Shown one piece after another: positions 16,530-26,464 of a stretch of DNA of 64,000 bases; the stretch's first letter is position 1, and every line of letters begins with the position of its first letter. The stretch comes from Stutzerimonas stutzeri RCH2. GTDB lineage: Bacteria > Pseudomonadota > Gammaproteobacteria > Pseudomonadales > Pseudomonadaceae. The notes below the pieces were generated by a model, which was not told the DNA's origin, ran no database searches, and was given only the letters and a program-made list of their open reading frames with translations. The stretch is taken from contig NC_019936.1 of NCBI RefSeq assembly GCF_000327065.1, positions 1,302,001 to 1,366,000 on the forward strand. The letters run 5' to 3'. The translations under genes were made by a program, and so were the position numbers.

Positions 16530-17621
16530 TTACTTCGGCATTTCAGCCTTGACGCCTTCGACGTAGTAATTCATCGAAGCGAGGTCCTTGATGCTGGCGG
16601 TCTCGCCCTCGGCGATGCGCACTTCGCCAGCCTGGTCCTTGATCGGGCCGGTGAACGGGTGGAAATCACCGCTCTTGATGCTGGCGATGATCGCTTCGGC
16701 TTCGGTCTTCACATCGGCCGGCACCAGATCGCTGATCGGCAGGCTGATGCTGTCCTGGGCCAGACCACCCCAGAAGTCTTCGGATTTCCAGGTGCCGGCC
16801 ATGACCGCTTCGGCGGACTTGGTGTAGTGCGGGCCCCAGTCGTTGACGATGGAGGTCAGCACGGCCTTGGGCCCGAAGTGCTGCATGTCCGAGGCGTAAC
16901 CGACGGAGTAGACGCCACGACGCTCGGCGGCCTGGATCGGCGCCGGGCTGTCGGTGTGCTGGAAGATCACGTCGACGCCCTGGTCGATCAGCGCGTTGGC
17001 GGCATCGGCTTCCTTGCCCGGATCGAACCAGGTGTTGACCCACACCACCTTGATCTCGGTGCCGGGGTTGTACTTGTCCAGAGCCAGCTGGATCGAGTTG
17101 ATGTCGCGGATCACTTCCGGAATCGGGAAGGAGGCGATGTAGCCGATCTTCTTGGTTTTGGTCATCTTCGCCGCGAGGAAACCACCGACGTAGCGGCCTT
17201 CATAGGAACGGGTCAGGTAGGTGCCGACGTTCTTCGCCTGCTTGTAACCGGTGGCGTGCTCGAAGGTGACCTTGGGAAACTGCTTGGCGACTTTCAGCGT
17301 GGGGTTCATGTAGCCGAAGGAGGTGGTGAAGATCAGGTCGTAGTCGCTCTTGGCCATGTTGCGGATGACCCGCTCGGCATCGGCGCCTTCCGGCACGTTC
17401 TCGACGAAGCTGGTCTTCACCTTGTCGCCCAGTTTTTCTTCCATGTACTTGCGGCCCTGCTCATGCTGGTAGGTCCAGCCGTGGTCGCCGATCGGGCCGA
17501 TGTAGACGAAGCCGACCTTCAACGGATCGGCGGCCGACGCCGCGGCGGTCGTCAGTGCGGCGCTGAAGCCGATCGCTGCGGCAAGTGCACGCAGCAGGGT
17601 TTTCCGAGTGTTGTTCTGCAT
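16530..17621 (-). CDS. BMP/PnrA-family substrate-binding lipoprotein-like receptor
   Basis: Periplasmic receptor for an ABC importer, probably of purines or nucleosides: the family includes the Treponema purine nucleoside receptor PnrA. The 363-residue product has a signal peptide (RKTLLRALAAAIGFSAALTTAAASAA) without an obvious lipobox Cys, then the BMP fold with VGFVYIGPIGDHGWTYQHEQGR, YDLIFTTSFGYM, HATGYKQAKNVGTY and GVDVIFQHTDSPAP. The start is the ATG at 17619-17621; the upstream frame to 17786 crosses a promoter-like region. No ATPase or permease gene lies beside it here, so its partners must be encoded elsewhere. Neighbouring 8-oxoguanine deaminase and oxygenase support a purine role. 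Confidence 0.88.
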   Translation of the reverse strand: MQNNTRKTLLRALAAAIGFSAALTTAAASAADPLKVGFVYIGPIGDHGWTYQHEQGRKYMEEKLGDKVKTSFVENVPEGADAERVIRNMAKSDYDLIFTTSFGYMNPTLKVAKQFPKVTFEHATGYKQAKNVGTYLTRSYEGRYVGGFLAAKMTKTKKIGYIASFPIPEVIRDINSIQLALDKYNPGTEIKVVWVNTWFDPGKEADAANALIDQGVDVIFQHTDSPAPIQAAERRGVYSVGYASDMQHFGPKAVLTSIVNDWGPHYTKSAEAVMAGTWKSEDFWGGLAQDSISLPISDLVPADVKTEAEAIIASIKSGDFHPFTGPIKDQAGEVRIAEGETASIKDLASMNYYVEGVKAEMPK

Positions 17622-17688
17622 GGCGGGTGACGCTCCTGTTTGTCTAGCTACAGAGCCTGTGTTGGCTGATAGCTGGTTAGCAAAAAGC

Positions 17689-17702
17689 TGACCAACTGGA
17701 CA
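17689..17702. promoter_or_regulatory. Imperfect inverted repeat TGACCAACTGGACA upstream of the BMP gene
   Basis: One mismatch from the TGACY-N4-RGTCA form found upstream of the permease and xdhA, 68 bp before the BMP start. It also overlaps a second inverted repeat, TGGTTAGC-AAAAA-GCTGACCA, at 17674-17694. Weaker evidence than the other copies. Confidence 0.4.
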
Positions 17703-17823
17703 GATACCTTGGTTGTACCGGATTGCGGCCGCTTCGACTCGACTGGGGGGCCAGTCGAGGCTTGCGCTGGTGCGCCAGTAATCCACGGCGCCCAGCTTTG
17801 GTGCAAGCTTGGATCATTACCAG

Positions 17824-19179
17824 TCAGCCGTTTACCAGCTGCCGGGCTGCCTGCTGGTGATCGGCGATCAGTCCCTGCACGTCGAGGCCTTCGACCTGGC
17901 CGTCGATGACGCGCCACTTGCCGCCGACCATCACCCGGTCGGCACGGTCGGCGGCGCACAGCAGCAGCGCGGCGACAGGGTCGTGGCTGCCGGAGAAGCG
18001 CAGTTCGTCGAGCTTGAACAGGGCGAGGTCGGCCTGCTTGCCGACCGCCAGTTCGCCGATGTCGCTGCGCCCGAGCAGGCGTGCGGAGCCGCGGGTGGCC
18101 CAGCCGAGCACCTTCTGCGGGGTGATCTTCTCGGCGCCGTAGCGCAGGCGCTGGATGAACAGCGCCTGGCGCGCCTCGAGCATCATGTTGGAAGCATCGT
18201 TGGAGGCCGAACCGTCGACGCCCAGGCCGATGATGGCGCCCTTCTCCTCGAGTTCCAGGGTATGACAGATGCCCGAGGCCAGGCGCATGTTGGAACTCGG
18301 GCAATGGCAGATGCCGACGCCAGCCGCGCCCAGGCGATGAATCTCCACCTGGTTGAAGTGAATGCCATGAGCCAGCCAGGTCCGCGGGCCGAGCCAGCCG
18401 ACACTCTGCAGGTAGTCCACGGTGCGCATGCCGAAGCGCTGCGCGCAGAACTCCTGTTCGTCCAGTGTCTCGGCCAGATGCGTATGCAGGCGTACGTCGC
18501 GCGCTTCGGCCAGCTCTGCGCAGGTACGCATGATGTCGGTGGTGACCGAGAACGGCGAGCAGGGCGCCAGGGCGATCTGGATCTGCGCGCCGTCGCCGCG
18601 CTGGTGGTAGCGATCGATCAGCCGCTCGCTGTCGGCAAGAATCGTCTCGGCGTCCTGCACCACGCTCTTGCAGGGCAGACCGCCGTTCTCCTTGGACAGG
18701 TTCATCGACCCGCGGGTGAGCATGGCGCGCATGCCCAGTTCGCGGACGGCCTCGACCTGAATGTCGATGGCATCCTCGAGCCCGCCCGGAAACAGGTAGT
18801 GGTGATCCGCTGCCGTGGTGCAGCCGGACAGCAGCAATTCGGCCAGCGCCACCTTGCTCGCCAGCTGCAATGCCTCTGGCGTGAGTCGCGCCCAGACCGG
18901 GTAGAGGGTCAGCAGCCAGTTGAACAGTGGCTCGTTGACCACCGGCCCCCAGGCGCGGGTGAGGGTCTGGTAGAAGTGGTGATGGGTGTTGACCAGCCCC
19001 GGCAGCACCACGTGCTCGCGGGCGTCGAAGGTCTCGTCCACCGGCAGCGCGGGCGAGGCCCCGGTGGCGAGCATTTCGACAATGACGCCGTTCTCGACCA
19101 CCAGTCCGCCGGGGGCCTGATGGTCGTTTGCGGTGAACAGAGCGAGGGGATTCTTGATCCAGATACGGTCAGCGGGCAT
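17824..19179 (-). CDS. 8-oxoguanine deaminase
   Basis: Amidohydrolase that deaminates 8-oxoguanine to urate; the family was defined with P. aeruginosa PA0142. The 451 residues carry the divalent-metal ligands in NTHHHFYQTLTRA (about residue 66), HTHLAETLDEQ (about 230), AHGIHFN and LGVDGSASNDASNM, with the family blocks AWGPVVNEPLFNWL and CHCPSSNMRLASG. Other members of this branch (isoxanthopterin or cytosine/guanine deaminases) are possible, but these blocks and the purine setting favour 8-oxoguanine. The ATG at 19177-19179 follows AGGAG. First in a leftward run toward the BMP receptor, 200 bp apart. Confidence 0.88.
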   Translation of the reverse strand: MPADRIWIKNPLALFTANDHQAPGGLVVENGVIVEMLATGASPALPVDETFDAREHVVLPGLVNTHHHFYQTLTRAWGPVVNEPLFNWLLTLYPVWARLTPEALQLASKVALAELLLSGCTTAADHHYLFPGGLEDAIDIQVEAVRELGMRAMLTRGSMNLSKENGGLPCKSVVQDAETILADSERLIDRYHQRGDGAQIQIALAPCSPFSVTTDIMRTCAELAEARDVRLHTHLAETLDEQEFCAQRFGMRTVDYLQSVGWLGPRTWLAHGIHFNQVEIHRLGAAGVGICHCPSSNMRLASGICHTLELEEKGAIIGLGVDGSASNDASNMMLEARQALFIQRLRYGAEKITPQKVLGWATRGSARLLGRSDIGELAVGKQADLALFKLDELRFSGSHDPVAALLLCAADRADRVMVGGKWRVIDGQVEGLDVQGLIADHQQAARQLVNG

Positions 19180-19293
19180 GGCCGGCTTTCTCCTGAAGGG
19201 TTGAGTTCAGAGTAGCCAGCTCAGTTATGCCCTGTCTGCTGATCCAGGGGGGCGGAGGGGCTGCCTCTGCCGCGGGCCAAAAGATAAGGGATG

Positions 19294-19743
19294 TCACAGG
19301 GGCTGCCAAGGCCTGGCTAGTGGCAACAGTCTTGAATCCGGCACCGAATTCAGCCTGTCGCAGACAAAGCCCTGGTCAGTCTCCACCAGTGGCAGCAGTT
19401 GCTCGGCCAGGCGCAGCGGTGCGACCGCGTTGGTGTAGAACAGCTGGCCGACTTCCGCTTGCGTGGCTTGTGTGGCCGGTTTGTTCTGCGGGCCTGCGAC
19501 GCCTGCGTTGACGAACAGCACATCCAGCCTCGTACCCGCCAGGCGTCCGGCGAGCTGATCGACACTGGCCGCATCGTCCATATCCAGCGTTTCGACGCGC
19601 AGCTGCGGTATCTGGCGCAGCGTGTCGGCGTGCTGCGGATCGCGTACCGTGGCGATCACCTGCCAGCCTGCGCTGGAAAACTGCTTCGCCAGGCCAAGGC
19701 CCAGGCCGCGGGAAGCGCCGACGATGAGTACGGTTTTTTGCAT
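19294..19743 (-). pseudogene. Truncated short-chain dehydrogenase/reductase
   Basis: The 149 readable residues start like a classical SDR: VLIVGASRGLGLGLAKQF gives the TGxxxGxG-type NAD(P) loop at about 6-17, DMDD the adenine pocket and LFVNAGVAGP the NNAG equivalent. After LPLVETDQG the sequence stops resembling the family (FVCDRLNSVPDSRLL...) and ends. The catalytic Ser and YxxxK, expected at about 130-165, are absent, and only about 110 bp remain before the next gene, where none of the three frames resumes an SDR. I read it as a 3'-deleted remnant; a short functional protein is unlikely. Start ATG at 19741-19743. Confidence 0.72.
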
Positions 19744-19948
19744 GGTGCGTCCTCGGTAGTCATGACTGGCCGGCAAGAATAGCGCGACAGTGACGTCTGC
19801 GGGATGCTCGCGCGGCCTGCGGCATTCGACCGCTGCCTGAGTGTTGCAAGCCGTTTCCCGGCGATGGCATCGAAGGCTCTATTTCGGCTCTTATGAACTA
19901 ACTTTGGCGGTGCGCTCGACCGCGTCGAATCAATGAGCAGGGGGATCC

Positions 19949-22663
19949 ATGCCCGAACAGCAAACCCGATCGAACCGTTGGCATGCATGCCAGACCGATG
20001 AGGCGTTGCGAGCGCTGGATTCTTCGAGTGCCGGCCTCACTCATGAGCAGGCCCAGCAGCGGCTGCTCCAGTACGGCGCCAATCGGCTCGACGAAGCCAA
20101 GCCGGCGAGCATCTGGCAGCGTCTGCTGCGCCATGTAAACAACGTGCTGCTTTACGTGCTGATCGCCGCTGCGCTGGTCACCGCGCTGATGGGCCACTGG
20201 GTCGATACCTTCGTGATCCTGGTGGTGGTAGTGCTCAATGTGGTCATCGGCTTCGTCCAGGAAGGCAAGGCAGAAAAGGCATTGCAGGCCATCCGCCATC
20301 TGCTGGCGCCCCACGCGGTGGTGCTGCGCGATGGTCGCCAGCAGGATATCGATGCGGCCGATCTGGTGCCTGGCGATGTCGTGCTGCTGGCTTCGGGCGA
20401 CAGCCTGCCGGCCGATGTGCGTTTGCTGCAGGCGCGCAATCTGCGGGTCGACGAGGCGGCGCTGACCGGTGAGTCGGTCCCCGTCGACAAGCAGGTCGAT
20501 GCCGTGGCCGCTGATGCTTCGATTGGTGATCGCCTCTGCATGGGCTATGCCGGCACGCTGGTGACCCAGGGCCAGGCTCGCGCCGTAGTGGTCGCCACCG
20601 GGGCGGCCACCGAGATCGGCCGGATCGGTCGCATGCTGGAATCGGTAGAGCAGGGCACCACGCCGCTGCTGCGCAAGATGGAAGAGTTCGGTCGCATTCT
20701 GACCATGGTCATTCTGGCTACCGGTGCGCTGCTGTTTCTCTTTGGCACGTTGGTGCGCGGCATGGGCGCCGGCGAAATGTTCATGGCCGCGGTGGGACTG
20801 TCGGTGGCGGCTATTCCGGAGGGGCTGCCGGCGATCATGACCATCACCCTGGCTATCGGCGTACAGCGCATGGCCACCCGCAACGCGGTGATTCGCCGTC
20901 TGCCGGCGGTGGAGACCCTCGGTTCGGTGACGGTGATCTGCTCGGACAAGACCGGCACGCTGACCCGCAATGAGATGACCGTGCAGCAGGTGATTTGCGC
21001 CGGCCAGTCAGTGGAAGTCGAAGGTGCCGGTTACGCGCCGCAGGGTGCATTGCTGTTCGAAGGCTCAACAGTCGAGCCGGCCTTGCTGCAGAAGCGCTCG
21101 CCGGCCGCCCGCGCTCTGGTCGAAGCCGCCGCGCTGTGCAACGACGCCAGCCTGCACGAGAAGGACCAGGCCTGGATGCTGGCCGGCGACCCCACCGAAG
21201 GCGCGTTGCTGACCCTGGCGATGAAGGCCGGGTTGTCGCCGACGGTGCTGCAGGTCGATCGGCCGCGGCTGGATGTGATCCCTTTCGAGTCCGAGCATCG
21301 CTTCATGGCAACGTTGCATGACTGCGAAGGCGCGCGCGAAGTGCTGCTCAAGGGCGCGCCGGAGCGAGTGCTGGCGATGTGTTCCTACCAGCTCGAAGCC
21401 GATGGCGATGAGCGCCCACTGAACGAAGCGCATTGGCACGAGCAGATCGAGGCGCAGGCGCGTGCCGGGCGGCGCGTGCTGGCGCTGGCCCGGCGCAGGC
21501 TGGCCGCCGACAAGGAGGATCTCGACCATGCCGATGTCGCCAGTGGCCTTACGCTGCTCGGCCTGGTGGGCATCATCGACCCGCCGCGTGACGAGGCGAT
21601 AACCGCAGTCGCGCAGTGCCGCGCGGCCGGCATTCGCGTGGTGATGATCACTGGCGACCACGGCGTCACTGCCAGTGCCATTGCCAGACAGCTGGGCATG
21701 GGCGATGACATCAAGGCGATCACCGGGCCGGAGCTGGAGCTGATGGATGAAGCGGCCATGCGCCAGGCCGTTGCCGAGGCCCGCGTGTTCGCCCGCGCCA
21801 GCCCGGAACACAAGCTGCGTCTGGTGCGCGCGCTGCAGGCCAACGGCGAGGTGGTCGCCATGACCGGTGACGGCGTCAACGATGCGCCGGCGCTGAAGCA
21901 GGCGGACGTCGGCGTGGCCATGGGCATGAAAGGCACCGAGGCAGCCAAACAGGCTGGCGCGATCGTGCTGGCGGACGACAATTTCGCCTCCATCGCCCAT
22001 GCGGTGGAAGAAGGGCGGACGGTCTACGACAACCTGCGCAAGACCGTGACCTTCCTGCTGCCGATCAACGGGGGTGAATCGCTGTCGCTGTTGCTTGCCG
22101 TGCTGCTCGGCATCGCCTTGCCGATCACCCCGGTGCAGGTGCTCTGGGTCAACATGGTCAGCTCGGTGGCACTGGCGCTGGTGCTGGCCTTCGAGCCGAC
22201 CGAGGCGGATGTGATGCAGCGTCCGCCGCGGCGGCCGGACGAACCGATGCTCTCGCGCTTCGTCATCTGGCGGATCTTCTTCGTCTCGGCGCTGTTTCTT
22301 GCCGGCATCTTCGGTATGTATCAGTGGATGCTGTCCCAGGGCGCGACGGTCGAGGCGGCGCGCACGGTAGCGGTGAATACACTGGTGTGCATGGAGGTGT
22401 TCTATCTGTTCAGCGTGCGCTATCTGAAGGCACCGTCCTTCACCGTGCAAGGCGTGAAGGGCACGCCACGGGTGCTGGTGGCGGTGTTCGGCGTGTTCGC
22501 GCTGCAGCTGCTGTTCACCTACGCGCCATTCATGCAGTCGCTGTTCGCCTCCGAGGCGCTGTCACTGACTACCGGCGTACTGGTGGTGCTCGCCGGGGTG
22601 GCGGTGCTGCTGATTCTGGAAATTGAGAAGGCGTTGCTGCGTCGCGTCGGGGCTGGGCCGTGA
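19949..22663 (+). CDS. P2-type cation-transporting ATPase
   Basis: An inner-membrane pump of 904 residues. It has the N-terminal cation ATPase domain (about 10-80), the actuator TGES loop (LTGESVPVDKQ), PEGLPA in M4, the phosphorylation site CSDKTGTLT (about 332-340), KGAPE in the nucleotide domain, MITGDH and TGDGVNDAPALKQADVG, and a C-terminal six-helix domain. M5 has NGGES and M6 VNMVSS, so the SERCA-type Asn, Glu and Asn of the ion sites are kept while the M6 Thr-Asp pair is Ser-Ser. The ion (Ca, Mg, Na or Mn) cannot be named. Stands alone, convergent with mltF. Confidence 0.92.
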   Translation: MPEQQTRSNRWHACQTDEALRALDSSSAGLTHEQAQQRLLQYGANRLDEAKPASIWQRLLRHVNNVLLYVLIAAALVTALMGHWVDTFVILVVVVLNVVIGFVQEGKAEKALQAIRHLLAPHAVVLRDGRQQDIDAADLVPGDVVLLASGDSLPADVRLLQARNLRVDEAALTGESVPVDKQVDAVAADASIGDRLCMGYAGTLVTQGQARAVVVATGAATEIGRIGRMLESVEQGTTPLLRKMEEFGRILTMVILATGALLFLFGTLVRGMGAGEMFMAAVGLSVAAIPEGLPAIMTITLAIGVQRMATRNAVIRRLPAVETLGSVTVICSDKTGTLTRNEMTVQQVICAGQSVEVEGAGYAPQGALLFEGSTVEPALLQKRSPAARALVEAAALCNDASLHEKDQAWMLAGDPTEGALLTLAMKAGLSPTVLQVDRPRLDVIPFESEHRFMATLHDCEGAREVLLKGAPERVLAMCSYQLEADGDERPLNEAHWHEQIEAQARAGRRVLALARRRLAADKEDLDHADVASGLTLLGLVGIIDPPRDEAITAVAQCRAAGIRVVMITGDHGVTASAIARQLGMGDDIKAITGPELELMDEAAMRQAVAEARVFARASPEHKLRLVRALQANGEVVAMTGDGVNDAPALKQADVGVAMGMKGTEAAKQAGAIVLADDNFASIAHAVEEGRTVYDNLRKTVTFLLPINGGESLSLLLAVLLGIALPITPVQVLWVNMVSSVALALVLAFEPTEADVMQRPPRRPDEPMLSRFVIWRIFFVSALFLAGIFGMYQWMLSQGATVEAARTVAVNTLVCMEVFYLFSVRYLKAPSFTVQGVKGTPRVLVAVFGVFALQLLFTYAPFMQSLFASEALSLTTGVLVVLAGVAVLLILEIEKALLRRVGAGP

Positions 22664-22679
22664 GGCGGTCGGGCCGCCT
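22663..22679. other. Short hairpin between convergent ATPase and mltF genes
   Basis: AGGCGG-TCGGG-CCGCCT overlaps the ATPase stop codon and ends 6 bp before the mltF stop. No T run follows on either strand, so a terminator role is possible but unproven. Confidence 0.35.
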
Positions 22680-22684
22680 GGCAG

Positions 22685-24591
<1,907 letters not shown>

Positions 24592-24679
24592 ATGATGCGT
24601 TAATCAGCCGGTAGGCTCGCTTGGGCAGAGCGTCTAAGCTGACGGTCCCGTTCTCACCTAACACCCGGCGGAGCCTGCC

Positions 24680-25618
24680 ATGCACGAGCTGATCCTGCAC
24701 CACTATCCCACCTCGCCCTTTGCCGAAAAGGCGCGTCTGATGCTGGGTTTCAAGCAGTTGTCCTGGCGCTCGGTGATGATCCCTCCGGTCATGCCCAAGC
24801 CCGATCTCACCGCGCTGACCGGGGGCTATCGGCGCACACCGGTACTGCAGGTCGGTGCCGATATCTATTGCGATACCGCGTTGATTGCCCGTCGCCTCGA
24901 AGCCGAGAAGGCTACGCCGGCGCTGTTTCCCGAAGGGCAGGAATTTGCCGCCGCGACGCTGGCCAAGTGGGCCGACTCGGTGTTGTTCCTGAATGCGGTG
25001 AGCCTGGTGTTCCAGCCGGAATCCATGGCGGTGCGCTTTGCCCAGGTGCCGAAGGAGTTCGTTCAGACCTTCAGCAAGGACCGCGCGCAGCTGTTCGCCA
25101 ATGGCTCGGTCAGTCGCGTTCCGCTGGAGCAGGCGAAGAACGACTGGCCGACCTTTATGGGGCGCCTGCAGCAGCAGCTGGCGCGCGAGGAGGGCGAGTT
25201 CCTGCTCGGTGCGGCGCCATCGATCGCCGACTTCGCCGTCGCGCATTGCCTCTGGTTCCTGCGTGCCACGCCCGTTACGGCGCCGCTGGTGGATGCCTAT
25301 CCGGAGGTCAGTGCCTGGCTCGCCAAGGTCCTCGGCGTCGGGCATGGCTCGAGCAGTGAGCTGTCCGCTGAAGACGCCCTGCGCATGGCTCTGGAGGCTG
25401 AGCCGGCCGCGCTGCCGGATGATGCTTTTGCCGAGCCAAACGGTTTCCACGAAGGCCAGCAGGTCGCGATCGCCGCAGTGGATTACGGCGCCGATCCGGT
25501 CGAGGGCGAGCTGGTATTTGCCGGTCTCGAGGAGCTGATCCTGCGCCGTAGCGATGATCGAGTTGGGGTCGCGCATGTGCACTTCCCGCGCGTGGGCTAC
25601 CGGATCGATGCGCGCTGA
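24680..25618 (+). CDS. Glutathione S-transferase family protein with C-terminal extension
   Basis: The 312 residues open with a thioredoxin-fold GST_N domain (about 1-80: ELILHHYPTSPFAEKARLMLGFK, then the cis-Pro RRTPVLQVG and DTALIARRLE for the gamma-glutamyl contact). A helical GST_C region follows at about 100-220 (EGEFLLGAAPSIADFAVAHCLWFL). An added domain of about 80 residues follows (EGQQVAIAAVDYGADPVEGELVFAGLEELILRR), which ordinary GSTs of about 220 residues lack. The substrate is unknown. ATG 24680 follows GGAG at good spacing. Single gene. Confidence 0.85.
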   Translation: MHELILHHYPTSPFAEKARLMLGFKQLSWRSVMIPPVMPKPDLTALTGGYRRTPVLQVGADIYCDTALIARRLEAEKATPALFPEGQEFAAATLAKWADSVLFLNAVSLVFQPESMAVRFAQVPKEFVQTFSKDRAQLFANGSVSRVPLEQAKNDWPTFMGRLQQQLAREEGEFLLGAAPSIADFAVAHCLWFLRATPVTAPLVDAYPEVSAWLAKVLGVGHGSSSELSAEDALRMALEAEPAALPDDAFAEPNGFHEGQQVAIAAVDYGADPVEGELVFAGLEELILRRSDDRVGVAHVHFPRVGYRIDAR

Positions 25619-25621
25619 AAG

Positions 25622-26464
25622 CTAGTGCGGCGGGGCTGACCCGCGGCGTAGCCGCGGCAGTTCCGCAGCGAGGTCGCGGAAGTAGGCGATGCGCTCGTAG
25701 CACAGGGTGAGCTCGCCGCTGATGCGGTTGAACCAGGCATCCGGAGCGCCGCAGGTGCTCATGCGCAAGGTCAGGTCGCGGGGTAGCTCGAAGGCCTCGC
25801 TGGCCTTGGCCGCGACCGCCTCCAGTTCGCCGCTGGCGCGAATCTTTTCCAGCAATTCGGTACCGCCCGGCAGATGCCCGGGTGGCGTGTCGTAGATCAC
25901 CCGAATGCGGTGCCGTGCCGGTCGCTCGTTGCTGCGGCCGAAATGCTCACGAAACCACTGCACCGCGTGGGCCGCCTGTGCGTATTCCTCGGGGCAGTAC
26001 AGCGCGCGCTCCACCGGCAACCCGCTGACCTCCAGTACCCAGTCGAGCCGATCCGGATCGCTGCCATAGGCTAGGCAGGCGATGTTGTAGAAGCGCTGGG
26101 CATCCAGTGCGTGACTGTCCCAGACTGGAATTTCGGTGCCGCTGCGTTCGGCGCTCTGCCATTCCAGACGCCAGTAATCGGCGACGTCCATCAGCTTGGC
26201 GTAGAAGTCGTCGCGGTGCTGTTCCTGCTGCAACAGGAACAGGCCCATGAAACCCAGCTGGTCGGCAGCGTCTTCCTCACGGCCAAGCACCGGCAGCTGC
26301 AGTTCGCTGATCAGCAGGTGCCCCATCTCGTGCATCAGGGTGAATTCGGAATTGGCGACCGTGAAGCGGACCTCGTCCACCGACAGCTCCGCTGCCGGGT
26401 CGCCTTGCTGCGCCTGCGCCAGCAACGGCAGAAGTAGCAGCGGCAGCAGCGCGAGGCACTTCAT
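25622..26464 (-). CDS. DUF4344-type putative zinc metallopeptidase
   Basis: A secreted or periplasmic protein of 280 residues: signal peptide MKCLALLPLLLLPLLAQAQ, then HEMGH at about residue 45, the HExxH zinc motif, with EEDAADQLG about 15 residues later as the likely third-ligand Glu region. The rest matches the DUF4344 pattern (RFYNIACLAYGSDP, CPEEY, STCGAPDAWFN, LTLCYE). No substrate is known. The ATG at 26462-26464 overlaps the stop of the PPK2 gene by 4 bp (ATGA), so it is coupled to it. The longer frame to 26866 is a shadow inside that gene. Confidence 0.8.
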   Translation of the reverse strand: MKCLALLPLLLLPLLAQAQQGDPAAELSVDEVRFTVANSEFTLMHEMGHLLISELQLPVLGREEDAADQLGFMGLFLLQQEQHRDDFYAKLMDVADYWRLEWQSAERSGTEIPVWDSHALDAQRFYNIACLAYGSDPDRLDWVLEVSGLPVERALYCPEEYAQAAHAVQWFREHFGRSNERPARHRIRVIYDTPPGHLPGGTELLEKIRASGELEAVAAKASEAFELPRDLTLRMSTCGAPDAWFNRISGELTLCYERIAYFRDLAAELPRLRRGSAPPH

